A stretch of 64,000 bases of DNA, taken from positions 16,025,001 through 16,089,000 of the forward strand of contig CM060979.1 in the NCBI GenBank assembly GCA_030765065.1, given 5' to 3'. This document shows positions 1 through 11,180 of the stretch, in pieces (the first letter of the stretch is position 1; each line of letters opens with the position of its first letter). Both the position numbers and the translations under genes were made by a program. Below the pieces are notes generated by a model. It ran no database searches. It was not told the DNA's origin and saw only the letters and a list, made by a program, of their open reading frames with translations. The stretch is from Deroplatys truncata. Lineage: Eukaryota > Arthropoda > Insecta > Mantodea > Mantidae.

Positions 1-39
1 TTCTTGTGTAACTGGTAAAACATATTACAATAAAAAAAT

Positions 40-427
40 TCTGTGTTACACTCACATGACTTTCTCTACTCTTGTACAAACTATTTTTACAAATGCTTAT
101 TCTCCATATGCTTCATGTTAATCGAGATGTTAATCTTATTGCTAATTTTCTTGTAGATGCAAGGGGAATTGGTAGGTTTTAAGCGACAGTCAAATGTTTT
201 AAGAGCTGTTCGAATCTCTGGAAGATACTGAACCTAAATACCAAGTTTGGCGTTTATCCGACTGTTCGTTTTTGAGTTATGCTGTTCACAGATACACACA
301 CGGACATGTTTCCAAAAAGGTTTTTTTTATTCCCTCAAAACATGCATTTCCATTGAAATCTCGGTATCGAATTTTTGGGTGGAATACAACACTTCCCCTA
401 CTTACTATACGTAGTAGAGAAAGTAAA
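40..427 (+). mobile_element. Repeat family A copy, internally deleted
   Basis: The copy starts with the family 5' end TCTGTGTTACACTCACATGA and ends GTAGTAGAGAAAGTAA. The central part is missing: the text jumps near 205 from the 5' segment (AAGCGACAGTCAAATG) to the 3' segment (GGAAGATACTGAACC). A short CA-rich tract at 293-303 marks the usual microsatellite position. No coding function is likely; the frame across it is shared by many other copies. Confidence 0.85.
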
Positions 428-723
428 AATGTTGCAATATTCAGTTTCCAAATTTAGATAATTACATATTAAAACGTTTATAATTTGATGTTTACTGTTT
501 TTAATATATGTATATTATAAACCTCACTAAAGGGAGTTGTATTTTAAACATTTTAAAGGTAGTGTCAAGAATTGTACACATATTTCTCTTCAGGTTTTTT
601 TTTACTTAATTGTTTATGTATTTATTTTTATCAGTGACAATGTATATTTCGTATCAACTACAACCCTAACATTCCTCATGGTAAACAGGGTTCATAGCCC
701 TTTGGAGATTAAATAATAATAAA
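428..723. other. Unassigned AT-rich stretch
   Basis: No gene, repeat copy or RNA recognised. It contains a chance-looking match to the core of a phage T3 promoter at about 521-535 (see rejected items). Confidence 0.4.
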
Positions 724-1256
724 CGTTAAGCGACAGACGAAAATGTTGTACACAAAAAGTAGACCTCTTTTAAAGAAACTATTTACTTCAAATACTTCAT
801 TTTTTTCCATAAGCCATTTCCGAGATGCCCGTTATTAATGGTTCCAATTGTTCAATACTTTGTCATTCTTTTCAAGTCCGGTGAATTTTCACTTGTTTCT
901 CGCGATGTCATGGAAACAGCATGGAATTTAAAGGCCAGCATATAGTGTCTATTTGACTGTCGCTGTTCTCTTTGTATCTATAACGAAATGTAGCTATTTC
1001 TGCAAAAGTTGTCATCATTGAGTTGTTTCTCGGGATGTGTGTGGATTTGAAAGCGACCTGTTTTAGAACGTTTGACTATCGGCCTTCTCTAATCTTTTTG
1101 TACCTACAACCAAATGTGTAATGAAATAATTTCTCCTAAAGTCGAATTAATCTAAAGCAGATAGTAAAATAAAACTTTTGTAATAATATCTAGCAGAATA
1201 AACATAAAAATAAACCATAGTGGGTGTAGAAAATCATGTGAATATAACACGTCATA
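724..1256 (-). mobile_element. Repeat family B copy, 5' half
   Basis: Read on the minus strand it opens with a diverged 5' end (TATGACGTGTTATATTCACA) and runs through the B-specific segments around 'TTTCGTTATAGATACAAAGA' and 'CATGACATCGCGAGAAACAA'. It stops near the 'AACGTTAAGCGA' segment, so the 3' half is absent. Confidence 0.75.
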
Positions 1257-1635
1257 TTTTTCCTGCTTAAATATAGTCATTTTAATACTAATGCCTAAGG
1301 TAGTATTTTGTCACATTCAAAAAGGAAAATGCAAACCAGGGTTATATTAATTTGCTGCTGTCATGTCTGTCAAAATTCTAGATACATAAAAAAAAAAAGA
1401 ATTCATTTCTGAATGGTAACAGATAAATGTTTGCTTTTTATTTGGAATGTACTTTGTTTAGAAAAATAGGTTTACTTCTCTCGCAGTTCTCTCTCATTAT
1501 ATTCACTGTATTTACTTTGGCATTCGGATCTTTAGGGACATTAAACAATGAGGTATTCGATCCAGGAATAAATAACTAAATTGTAAATCTAGGAAGTACG
1601 TAAACTCTACTTAACTGGGGAAAAAATAAGAATAA
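1257..1635. other. Unassigned AT-rich stretch
   Basis: No gene or repeat family recognised. The stretch contains short homopolymer A runs and no convincing reading frame. Confidence 0.4.
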
Positions 1636-2365
1636 TCTGATGTGTTAACACTCACGTGACTTTCTCTACTCTTGTTCAAACTATTATTACAAACGCTCGT
1701 TCTCCACAAGCTTCATGTTAATCGAGATGTTAACGTTATTGCTAATTTTCTTGTAGATGTAAGGGGAATATGATAGGCTTTAAGCGATAGTCAAATATTT
1801 TAAGAGCTGGTTGCTATGTGGAGAGAGAAAAGTATAAGTATTGGAAAATTTAAGGGAATAACAAGCAATATCTCGAAAATGGTTCACTCAACAACAAAAA
1901 ATTATGTAAAATAAATTGTGTATTTTAACGCGATCTACATTTTTGATTAGTAAAATTTTGTCTTTCTCTTATGGTTTACGAGTTATGCAAAAGTCGTTCA
2001 CAATGTAGAATACTTTTGGAGACATTCCCAGAAAATTCGAAATATACATTTCATTTATAATGAAAATATCTTAAACATATGATATTTTAATCAAAATCGA
2101 AATTTTCGAAAAATGTTCCATGTAAAGGGTAATCTGGGGTGGGTGGGTTTCCTTGAAAACCTTCGTGTCGCATCTCTGGAAGATAGTGAACCTAAATACC
2201 AAGTTTGGTGTTTATCCGACTGTTCGTTTCTGAGTTATGCTGTTCACAGACAGACACACACATGGACATGTTTCCAAAAAACGTATTTCCGGCGAAATCT
2301 CGGTATCGAATTTTTTAATGGAAAACAATACTTCCCCTACTTACTATACCTAGTAGAGAAAGTAA
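1636..2365 (+). mobile_element. Repeat family A copy
   Basis: Both family ends are present: TCTGATGTGTTAACACTCAC at the start and TAGTAGAGAAAGTAA at the end. It is shorter than the about 0.95 kb seen elsewhere because of a gap near 1820, where the segment containing the internal 'ATGAATAACGAATTCCC' is missing. The CA tract lies near 2250-2262. Confidence 0.88.
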
Positions 2366-2602
2366 AAAGGGAAAAATGTTGATTTAAATAATTATAAATA
2401 TTACGTAAAATTATTTAATTTACTTTATGTGAAATATTCACAGCATTGCAACTGAAGAAAGCTGTGGATAGCTTTTTTCGCAAATGAATCTTAAGTTAAA
2501 ATATTTAAATGCATAGGTACATATAACGATATAATTGAAACTCTAAACCATTGATCTTTGCACAGAAAGAGAAGGCTTTCGTCTAGGATCTAGCTTTCTC
2601 CT

Positions 2603-2928
2603 TCAATGGATTACCCTCCTCCTTGCAGGACTTTCATCCCCAAAGACTTACAAGCCAATGCCTTGTGTCAGTAGTCTGTCGAGGAGCAAGCAAACTCTGG
2701 ATCATAGCATATCCAGGATGTGTGATTAGCCCAATGCGTGAAGAAGAAGGAAAAGAAATTTAGTAGTGTAACAGAAATTCGCGGATTAAATGATCCAATC
2801 CAGCATTCGCCTAGTGACCTAGTGAAGCTCCGAGAAAAACTTCGGTCAGGTTGGTCGGCTCCGGAGGTTTGGACCCGAGACTTCCCGATTACGAGTTGCA
2901 CACGTCACCGCGGCGCTAACGCTACCTA
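2603..2928 (-). mobile_element. SINE-5 copy 1 (single 87-bp unit)
   Basis: Read on the minus strand, the head is tRNA-like with a B-box-like GGGTCCAAACC. It is followed by a central core (CTAGGCGAATGCTGGATTGG) and then one copy of the unit that contains 'ATATGCTATGATCCAGAG' and 'TGCTCCTCGACAG'. The tail is the G/A-rich 'GGAGGAGGG' type shared with the copies at 44.7 and 59.9 kb. Here the unit is single, whereas those copies hold 6 and 16. Confidence 0.75.
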
Positions 2929-3508
2929 ACTTTAAAGACTAGAAATAACATAAACCAATTTGTTTTAAAAAAAAACCAGTCTTAATGATACGCAACTCTT
3001 TTAAATAAGCAACTTTACAGTTTACTACCTATATGACAGCTTTAGGAGCACACAGAGATAGCTAACAATTTTGGGAGAGACTGTACTTCATGACCTATTG
3101 CGCCGTGCCAGCCAGGCTTCCGTGTGCAAGTACGTGCGTGATGGGATGCATACTCCACAGGCGTGATTAAAATCTTGGTTGTGGCGAGAGCAGATGGAAT
3201 ATGTGCGAATAGAAAGCGGATAGAAATAGATTGGGTATTTCGAAAGCATTTCATGCGATATTTAATTAGTTATGTTCCATAAGTGCTGCCTGAACGCACC
3301 GAGAGGGCGTTAACACAGATACGCACGAACAGAGCATAAATAATACGTAGTCAATGTCAATACAATTTAAACCTCGATGTGTTTCTGCGGCCTTAACTCA
3401 AAACAGTCACCGGTCTACCACATCTGTTACCTTCTCCCTTTGGCTTTATAATCCAGATCTAGGAATGAATTGCAACACATAGCAAAGTGCAGTGTTCTAT
3501 TAACTTTT
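2929..3508. other. Unassigned stretch
   Basis: No gene or known repeat recognised between the SINE-5 copy and the next family A copy. Short open frames here have no recognisable domain. Confidence 0.4.
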
Positions 3509-4402
3509 TTACTTTCTCTACTACGTATAGTAAGTAGGTGAAGTATTGTATTCCACCCAAAAATTCGATACCGACATTTCACCGGAAATACATGTTTTGA
3601 GATCCCCTGGATCCAAAAAAGCCGTGTGTGTCTGTGAACAGCATAACTCAAAAACGAACAGTCGGATAAACACCAAACTTGGTATTTATGTTCAGTATCT
3701 TCCAGAGATGCGACACGAAGGTTTTGAAGAAAATCCCCCCCACATTACCCCTTACATGGAACGTTTTTCGAAAATTTTAATAACGATTTTGATTAAAATA
3801 TCATATATTTAAGATAGTTTCGGGACAAAAAAAAATGTATATCTTGAATTTTCTGGGAATGTCTCCAAAAGTATTCTTCATTGTGAACGACTTATGCATA
3901 ACCGGTAAACCATAACAGATAGACAAAATTTTACTACACAAAAACTGTAGATCGCGTTAAAATACACAATTTATGTCATATGCATTTTTTTATTGAGTGA
4001 ACCATTTTCGAGATATTGCTTATTATTCCCTTAAATTTTTCAATACTTATTTTCTCAAATGGGAATTCGTTATTCATTTTTTTGTCTTGGATATGGAAAG
4101 AGTATTAATCTGTGGCAAAGAGAATGGTGCTGCACCTAGCAACCAGCTATTAAGATATATGTATGTGCTTAAAGGCTGCTGTATTTCTATATTGCACTTG
4201 CAAATACAAAACAAGGGGAACATAGTACGCCTTAAGCGATAGTCAAATATTTTTTGAACTGGTCGCTATGTGTAAAATGTAATTCTCTTTGCATGTCAAA
4301 AGATCGTTTCTGCAATATGAATATGAAATAGATGGAGAATAAGAGTTTGTAAAAATAGTTTGTAAAAGAGTAGAGAAAGTCATGTGAAAGTAACACATCA
4401 GA
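3509..4402 (-). mobile_element. Repeat family A copy, near full length
   Basis: On the plus strand it opens TTACTTTCTCTACTACGTAT (3' end) and closes GTAACACATCAGA (5' end). All internal landmarks are in order: CCGGAAAT, the GT tract, CCCCTTACATGGAACG, TGTAGATCGCGTTAAA, and the AGCGATAGTCAAAT segment. It includes the extra segment 'TAGCAACCAGCTATTAAG' shared with the copies at 18.3, 36.1, 39.7, 50.9 and 53.1 kb, marking a subfamily. Confidence 0.9.
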
Positions 4403-4507
4403 TTTTATCCTGTGTATTTCTGTTGTATCAGTGCAAGTTTGTGAGAAAATACGATAGATCTGTAAACTGCACCAGACGAACATATTTGCTTGTTAGTTAG
4501 TAGGCGA

Positions 4508-5125
4508 ATACCGAGCGGAATGGATTCGGGCGGCAACGTCTGTGCCCACATTCGGGAGGTCGTGGGTTCGATTACCGCGGCCGACATTCCTGGCCACAAC
4601 CATGGGTTTTTTCGGGGTTTCCCCGGGTGGCTAGACGAATGCTAGGGAGGTTCATTATATCCGAATTTTCTGGTCCTCCATTTCATCTCTATTCTCATTT
4701 CACTTAACCTTTCATATGCTCGGCTGTTTCAGGTTTGCGAGTCTCGGCGGGAGTCCCGGTGTGGTATGCCAGAGGAAACGCTTCCTCTCCGGAATGGGGG
4801 CGGTTTTCGAGTTCCGAACCCCCAGTGGGATGTGCAAGCCTACAGGGGGAGGGGAGCCGGTTATACCAGCTGGCATCTGGGGGAATTTCAATCTGGAAAA
4901 GGTAGGGACTCTGACCTCTGCCCTGTCGTACTTTCTGGTTTTGCCGCCCTCTGTCTCCTGTGACCTTCCTCCCGTTGGCGCCCCGTCATGGGCTTAGGCA
5001 CAAAAGAACTGTGCTATGTCCCCTCCCCTAGTCCTAGGTGGCGAATTTAGTCTTTGCCTTGATCTGTGCCTTGATCCTTGTTGAAGGTAATAAGACGTGT
5101 TTTTCACGTTTTAGTAGATGAAGAA
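4508..5125 (+). mobile_element. SINE-1, tRNA-derived head
   Basis: The head resembles a tRNA promoter: ACCGAGCGGAATGGATTC (A-box side) and GGGTTCGATTACC (B box) about 55 bases apart. It is followed by a core GGTGGCTAGACGAATGCTAG, a pyrimidine-rich body and a GC-rich tail. SINEs are transcribed by RNA polymerase III and moved by LINE proteins. The frames seen across it on both strands are by-products of its GC content. Related copies are at 23.6 and 28.2 kb. Confidence 0.72.
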
Positions 5126-5155
5126 GAATACTGTATCAAAGTTCCATGTAAAGTT

Positions 5156-6165
5156 TTACTTTCCCTACTAATTAACTACAGCAGGTAGAGAAAGTGCTGT
5201 ATTCCACCCAAAAAAATCTATACCAAAATTTTTTCAGAAATACAGGTTTTGAGACTGTCTGAATGAAAAAATTGTTAAAAACAGTCCGTGTGTTTAAGTG
5301 CATGCGTGCGAGAACAGCATTAACACAAAAAGAAAATCTCGGATAAACACCACACTTGGTATTTAACCGGCTTTCATATCCAGTATAACCGAAGTAGTTT
5401 GAATAGCCCTGATCGTTAAAGCGACTACCCGTCCATTCAAAGCCAAACGTCATGAGTTCTAGTCCCAGCGACTGCAGTTAAATGTGCCTGTGGAAAAGGA
5501 TGGGGAGGGCCCACGTAAAATAACCCTTGTGGTGACACGCTTGGATACCGAACAGGGTGCACCTGACTGCAGTTTCATAGATTTAGTTTATTATTATTCT
5601 TAAAAACAAGCTACGTTTTATTGAACAAAATTTATATTTTTACAATATAAAACAGCTTAGTTTTGAAGGTTAGTATAATATAAAATGAGTAAAACTAGCC
5701 ATTAAAAATCTAAAACCGTAACAAAACACCATTGTGTCAAATATGGTATACCAGGCTATAAGGGGTTAAGTTCAGGATGTTCCAGGAATGCGACAAGAAG
5801 ATCTTCAAGCAAATCCCCCCCACCCCAGACTAACCTTTACATGGAGAAATTTTGATTCTTTTTTTTTTTTTTTTTTTTGGCTTTCTCAAAAATGGCTCAA
5901 ACAATTTTGTTTAAAATACCACATGCTTAAGATATTTGCAAAAATAAAATATATATCTTGAATTTTCCTTGAATTACACGCTTCTTTCTTAATGACATTT
6001 GTATAATTGATAAACCGTAAAGGGATAGACAAAATCGTACTTAACATAAAATGTAGATCTCGTTAAGGCACACAATTTATATCAAATGAAACTTTTATGT
6101 GGCGTTAACGATTTCCGAGATATTTTTTGTTATTGGTTTGAATTTTTAAATATTTATACGTTTCT
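5156..6165 (-). mobile_element. Repeat family B copy split by SINE-4
   Basis: The 3' part is 5156-5375 (TTACTTTCCCTACTAATTAA, then the CCACCCAAAA and CACACTTGGTATTT landmarks). The text resumes at about 5766 with 'TTCAGGATGTTCCAGGAATG' and continues to 6165. The interruption falls between two landmarks that are adjacent in uninterrupted copies, so the central block was inserted later. Confidence 0.72.
5376..5765 (+). mobile_element. SINE-4-like insert in family B
   Basis: About 390 bases separate two halves of a family B copy. It holds a possible tRNA-like head (GATCGTTAAAGCGACTACC and a weak B box GAGTTCTAGTCCC) and an AT-rich tail. No second copy was found in the window, so family status is inferred from position and head only. 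A clear target duplication is not visible. Confidence 0.45.
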
Positions 6166-6600
6166 GCAGTGGTAGGTTATACAACGGAGAGGGACACCTT
6201 GCGCACTGCGACTGTAATAGATCTATTGTGTCTAGCGCCCTAGAAGGAAGGAATGAAGTGAAGGAACCACAGAAGGCTACAGGCCGTAGGCAGGCAGGTA
6301 ACAGAGACGCGCAGAAGTCCATAACAATTCCAGTATCGAAGACCAATCTCAAGCTAGGATGGAGCTGCCTAGCGGGAGCGATAAACGACCTCTACTATCC
6401 ACGGGGAGCAGTCTTTCCTTTCAACATGCATTTGCGCCATCTACCCGGCACCGCCATACGCCACGAAACCTAGAAACACACCTGAAAGATGAAAAGGAAA
6501 CGGAATGAAAGGGTAACGATGGATAGGAAATAGAGGTAGATGGGAAACCACCCCAGCATTCGACTGCCGACTAGGGAAAACCACAAAAATCCAAGATTAA
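6166..6600 (-). mobile_element. SINE-1-like body, 5'-truncated
   Basis: On the minus strand it begins within the shared SINE core (GGTTTTCCCTAGTCGGCAGT, then CGAATGCTGGGGTGG) and continues into a pyrimidine-rich body. The tRNA-like head is missing. Assignment rests on the core only; the rest is diverged from the other SINE-1 copies. Confidence 0.5.
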
Positions 6601-7005
6601 AGAGCTTCACGCGTTACTGTAGGCATCTTTAGACATGTAAGTAAATGCTGTGTTTGTTACACATCACCGAAACGCACAGTAATCGGCTTTGCACGAAGCT
6701 ATGTTGCTTTGCATTTTTACGAGCTGCTCCACTTTCACGATGTTGGTAGTTCGTGCCGTGTGTGTTGGTGGCCGCAGATAAACCTTTCTCTGCCTGTCAG
6801 TCATACCAGCAATGATAACATGATGACCTCGCTCTGTGAATGTTTTTGCACTGCGGCATTCTCCCATAGAACCTTCGCTAAAACATATCTGCGCTCACTT
6901 GTATGTGGCACAGAGCACGCTGCTTCTGTTTTGTTTAACTGTGCTTCGCTTTAAGGTCCAAATGGCGGCAAATATTAAATTTATCATACATCATAATGAT
7001 GTTTA
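6601..7005. other. Unassigned stretch
   Basis: No gene or repeat recognised. Short frames on both strands lack any recognisable domain. Confidence 0.35.
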
Positions 7006-8250
7006 GACCGAGCGGGATTGCTCAGGCGTTAAAGTCTTTGACCCGCATCCGAGAGTCCCGGGATCAAATCCCGTGGGCCGACCAATCTGTCTGAGGTCTT
7101 TTCGTGGTTTTCCTCGGTCGCCAAGGTAAATACCGGGTTGGATATTTAATAGCACGATCCAAAGTTCCACCTTAAGTCTAAAACAATAGTAAAATAAAAA
7201 ATAAGTGGTAATAGTGAATGCTATGCCATCTATATACAGACAATGTAAGCAGTTAGATGGACGGCACCCTAACGCCATCTGCACGGCACGAAGCAGCTGA
7301 TCCGGCTGCCACGCACTGGGGGTCTCTGTGGGCACGTGACGAAGCAAGATGGCATTTCCAGACCTAGAAGGCTAACTGTCCACCTTTCTGTGTGAGGGCG
7401 ACGGTTGGACTGGACGGCACCCTAAGCTATCTGCACGCCATGAAGTAGGTGGTTACAGGGATGAGACCTAGAAGGCTAACTGCCCGCCTTTCTGTGCGAG
7501 GGCGACGGTTGGACTGGACGGCACCCTAAGCTATCTGCACGCCATGAAGTAGGTGGTTACAGGAATGAGACCTAGAAGGCTAACTGTCCGCCTTTCTGTG
7601 TGAGGGCGGCGGTTAGACTGGACGGCACCCTAATGCCATCTGCACTGCATGAAGTGGGTGGTTACAGGGATGAGACCTAGAAGGTTAACTGTCCACCTTT
7701 CTGTGTGAGGGCGGCGGTTAGACTGGACGGCACCCTAATGCCATCTGCACGGCATGAAGCAGGTGGTTACAGGGATGAGACCTAGAAGGTTAACTGTCCA
7801 CCTTTCTGTGTGAGGGCGGCGGTTAGACTGGACGGCACCCTAATGCCATCTGCACGGCATGAAGCAGGTGGTTACAGGGATGAGACCTAGAAGGCTAACT
7901 GTCCATCTTTCTGTGTGAGGGCGGCGGTTACACTGGACGGCACCCTAATGCCATCTGCACGGCATGAAGCAGGTGGTTACAGGAATGAGACCTAGAAGGC
8001 TAACTGTCCGCCTTTCTGTGTGAGGGCGGCGGTTAGACTGGACGGCACCCTAATGTCATCTGCACGACACGAAACAGACGATTCGGTAGCTATGCGCTAG
8101 GGTCTTTGTGACACGTGACGGAGCGGGTGGTTACAGGGATGAGACCTAGAAGGCTAACTTTCCATCAAATATCGTTCTAAGAGTTATCCACCAACAGATC
8201 TGTCGCGATATGACCAACGAGTTAAAGCGACGTAAAATAAAATGGAGAGA
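7006..8250 (+). mobile_element. SINE-6 with expanded internal minisatellite
   Basis: The head is tRNA-like: GAGCGGGATTGCTCAGGCGT (A-box region) and GGGATCAAATCCC (B box). The central core is GTGGTTTTCCTCGGTCGCCA. After 'AAAATAAGTGGTAATAGTG' comes a tandem array, then the 3' segment ending 'TCGCGATATGACC...TTAAAGCGACGTAAAATAAA'. A second copy at 59474-59832 has the same head-side and tail-side segments on the minus strand but no expanded array, so the array lies inside one element and is not a separate satellite. Confidence 0.75.
7261..8150 (+). repeat. 104-105-bp tandem array inside SINE-6
   Basis: The anchor GACCTAGAAGG recurs at 7361, 7465, 7569, 7674, 7779, 7884, 7989 and 8143. The six steps from 7361 to 7989 are 104, 104, 105, 105, 105 and 105 bases. 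The last step is 154 bases, and the first unit (from about 7261) is also long; both outer units share an extra stretch with 'GTCTCTGTGGGCACGTGACG' or its variant. The inner units therefore derive from a unit that lost about 50 bases before amplification. Confidence 0.9.
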
Positions 8251-8950
8251 AATTATGTTTAGCTAAAACTTTGAATTTCTTTGATGTGGTTCAGAATAAT
8301 TTCAGAATTTTTGATTTGCATGGTTTGGGTTATAAATTGTTATAACCTAAGCTAAAATTGCTGAACATAAGGAATATGTTCACAATGAACTATTACAAAT
8401 ATGGAAATGATACTTTTCACACACTACCTCTAAATTATATGTAGCAAATTCCTGCAGAAGTATCTTTAAATTATTGATGATTTATTCTTTAAGAGGACTG
8501 ATACTATTAATTTTTAAAAGTTTCGCTGCTGTCTCCAGCGCAAGTACTGTAAAGTTTTACATACAAACAAAATCCCGCACGAAATCTTTCATTATTAAAT
8601 GATAAAGAAGTGAGGTACATTTCATTATTTTCGCTCTTATAGTTCTTGAGACAATGAGCTCTATGCATAACATGTAGTGTTACCTTTTGTTTTACTTCGA
8701 AAGTATAGCATGTACTTCTTTTCGTGTGCATAAACAGTAACCTAATACACTTCCATGCTATAGTTTTATCTTTCGATAGTAATCGAATTTCCTATTAATC
8801 GGGCGCTTCCGCTTCTATTCGTTCATTCTCATCACGGCCATCATTTAAAACTTAACGCGACAGATTATAGAAGGCGGCAGACTCCAACAATTGGAAAGCC
8901 TAGTACCAACATAACCTGTTATTTATTATTTTGCCCTGTACTTAGTCACA
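8251..8950. other. Unassigned AT-rich stretch
   Basis: No gene recognised. The right part may be the outer end of the transposon whose coding remnant starts at 8960, but I could not match inverted ends. Confidence 0.4.
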
Positions 8951-9599
8951 AAGTATATTATGGCTCAGTATATGTTTTCTACTGCACAGCGTGTATTTAT
9001 TTATGATTCCTATGTGTTAACTCGGTCAGCTCGCCAAGTGAAAGTACGATTTTCAGAAAAAATTCCAGGCTGTACAACAATCCATGAACTTTACAATAAA
9101 TTTCAGGCTACAGGAAGTGCTCAGGCTAAGAAATCTAAAAGACGGCGTAGATTCTTACCGAAGAAACATTAGACGACATCGGTCATCGTTTGGAAAATTC
9201 CCCCCAAAAATTGCATGATGGATAGTTTGTGGCAGTATTTTATATCACAACAATGTAAATGCCAGAGTGATTGTAGTGTAAACAAGCATTATTGTATGAC
9301 ATTGATTTGAGATGTTTGTTAATTATAAGCATTGTTAGGAAATAAGTTTACACGGCCTCACTGAAACTGACAATAGGAGCGGGTAACAATGAAACGATGG
9401 GGTGAGTTGTTTATTAATTAGAAGAGACAAGCAAATGACGTCAGAGTAGCGCGCTTTTCTTTAGAAATGGAGGGAATATCTTCCCTAGAGCATATGTGTT
9501 CGTAATTTTGATTGGATATAAAAATAGACGCTAATGTTGGTGCGTTTTATTAACCAATAGCAGCCCTGTTATAATCTTTAGGCATATCGGGTGAGGGAG

Positions 9600-9606
9600 T
9601 ATAAAT
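9600..9606 (+). promoter_or_regulatory. LTR1 TATA box
   Basis: TATAAAT lies about 48 bases after a CCAAT motif and before the tandem array, the place expected for the LTR promoter (U3/R border). Function is inferred from position. Confidence 0.5.
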
Positions 9607-9632
9607 TATGAAGCCGAGAGACGGGTAACGTC

Positions 9633-9884
9633 CAGTCCAACAGAAGCATTCGCGGGTTATACGTCGCGCAGTTTGACAGAATAATTCACAAGGCAAACGT
9701 CGTTCAGTCCAACAGAAGCATTCGCGGGAAATACGTCGTGCAGTCCAACAGAATGATACAAAGGTTATACGTCGCACAGTTCAACAGAAGTATTCGCGGG
9801 TTACACATCGCACAGTTTAAGAGAATCATTCACAGGTTATACGTCATGCAGTTTTACAGAATCTCTCGCAACGTAAAGTTAGTT
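9633..9884 (+). repeat. 36-bp tandem array in LTR1, 7 units
   Basis: Units starting CAGTCCAACAGAAG or close variants begin at 9633, 9669, 9705, 9741, 9777, 9813 and 9849, an exact 36-base period. The inverted LTR1 copy at 17035-17832 has only two units. The five extra units (180 bases) account for the length difference between the copies (977 and 798). Confidence 0.92.
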
Positions 9885-10432
9885 ATAAATGTGAAATACG
9901 CGAATTAATAATGTGCAGCAAATATATGATTATAGTGACATTAGAAAATATAACAGTTTCAGTCGGGCGTGTATCAAGAGTAATTATGTGAAATGAATAA
10001 AGTGTGACGGCAATAAAAGTGTAAAAACAAATTCTTTTATCAGTGTTATCTTTCAGTAAAAACTCCTTTCCGTTTACACACCCTGTTTAAGAGATATGCT
10101 CGACTGAGAAATAATAGCTAGCCGGAGGACAAAGAACCCAAATTTAAAAATAGTAATACAATAACAGGCGCTCAGCAATAAGATAACACGAAGTTACCGC
10201 GACAAGTTTCCTAAAGAGGTGCCAAAAATGTATGGACAACGACGGTGGCCAGTTTCAGCATCTCCTTTCATAAAGTTGGTAAGTAAAGCCTTTAAAAGTA
10301 GTTTTAAAAATGTTGTATGGTTTCATCCGTGCCTTTCTATGATAGCGGCAGACGGCAACGAGCGCCGAGGACGCGGACAGGGAAAACACCACGCATGCGG
10401 TTCAGAGTCTTTTGGCTCAGCCTGTATATTCT

Positions 10433-11180
10433 AAGGGTAGAAGTATAATCTACTAGATCGATAATGTGCTAAGCGAAAGTGAAAGTCACATACTTAACAT
10501 TTTATGCATGCTCATGCCAGTATTTCCTTCGAAAACCGTAGAAAAAGAATTTACTACATTTTATGTACACAACTCATTGTTCTCTAAAGGTAGAAGAACG
10601 CAAGTTTCAGAAAGTGAGCCCCAAAGTTTGCAAACACATGCCACGTGATGAAACTTCTTTCAGGTATCAAATTCTACCTCTGAAACAGCCAAACAACCCA
10701 TGCTTGCCGCTTGAAAAACATCTATGCATACCCACAGCCTTCTAATACAGAGAAACCATTCCTGCAGTTTGAAGGTACAAATTTGTAAAAATAACAAGTA
10801 AATGCAGGGTGGTTAGAAAACAATGTAGTCAAAAGGGGGCGTGAAAATGCAGCTATTAAAACTTTACAACCCATTTAGACTAATAATTTGACCATAAAAC
10901 TCTGTGGGGATATTCCCAAGACTATATACTTCATTTTGGAACCTTTTTTTAAAATTGTGAAATTAGTTCATTTTCAACCTACATCTCCCCTTAAGGTATC
11001 AGTATAATTTGGCCAAATAAAAAGATGTGATTATTTTTTATTTTCTGTTTTTGCTTATACTTTCACCTCACATAATTTATGTTTTAATACCAACAATTTT
11101 TAAATAAGTCCTTCAAAACAATTTAAAGGCTATTTAATTGGCCTTGCACTATTTAGGTATAGCACCGCACTGAACTTCAT
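10433..11180. other. Unassigned stretch
   Basis: No gene, RNA or repeat family recognised. Two short overlapping frames near 10466-10745 have no recognisable domain. Confidence 0.4.

Larger units (their letters stand above)
9228..10204 (+). mobile_element. Solo LTR of family LTR1
   Basis: It starts TGTGGCAGTATTTTATATCA and ends TTACCGCGACA (TG...CA), flanked on both sides by AGTT, a 4-bp target duplication typical of Gypsy-type integration. The uninterrupted sequence at 37588-37600 gives the empty site. Promoter and end signals are in the expected order: CCAAT at 9553, TATAAAT at 9600, a 36-bp tandem array, and AATAAA at 9996. No internal retroviral-type genes flank it, consistent with LTR-LTR recombination. 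Confidence 0.88.
8960..10432 (+). pseudogene. Dead DUF4817/Tc-type transposase, split by a solo LTR
   Basis: The first 70 residues (MAQYMFSTAQRVFIYDSYVL onward) match the N-terminal helix-turn-helix of insect DUF4817-type transposases. The frame stops at 9170. After the LTR (9228-10204) the text resumes with the C-terminal end MDSFLKRCQKCMDNDGG, whose ATG lies at 9219-9221 before the LTR and whose coding ends near 10288. The whole catalytic domain is missing, so this is an internally deleted copy. The same C-terminal end occurs uninterrupted at 37590. A GC-rich terminal region at 10340-10432 matches 37730-37815 and 54400-54480. Confidence 0.8.

Noticed and set aside
519..537. Near match to the bacteriophage T3 promoter (CCTCACTAAAGGGA)
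   Set aside because: The upstream part does not match fully, the context is ordinary AT-rich insect DNA and no vector sequence surrounds it; treated as chance.
4716..4997. GC-rich proline/glycine frames at 4.7-5.0, 23.5-24.2 and 28.2-28.7 kb as genes
   Set aside because: They coincide with SINE-1 bodies, on both strands, and share the SINE heads and cores.
7016..7085. Functional tRNA genes at SINE heads (also 26953, 28185, 41858, 63500)
   Set aside because: A and B boxes are present but the cloverleaf is incomplete and each is followed by a shared SINE body, so they are SINE promoters.
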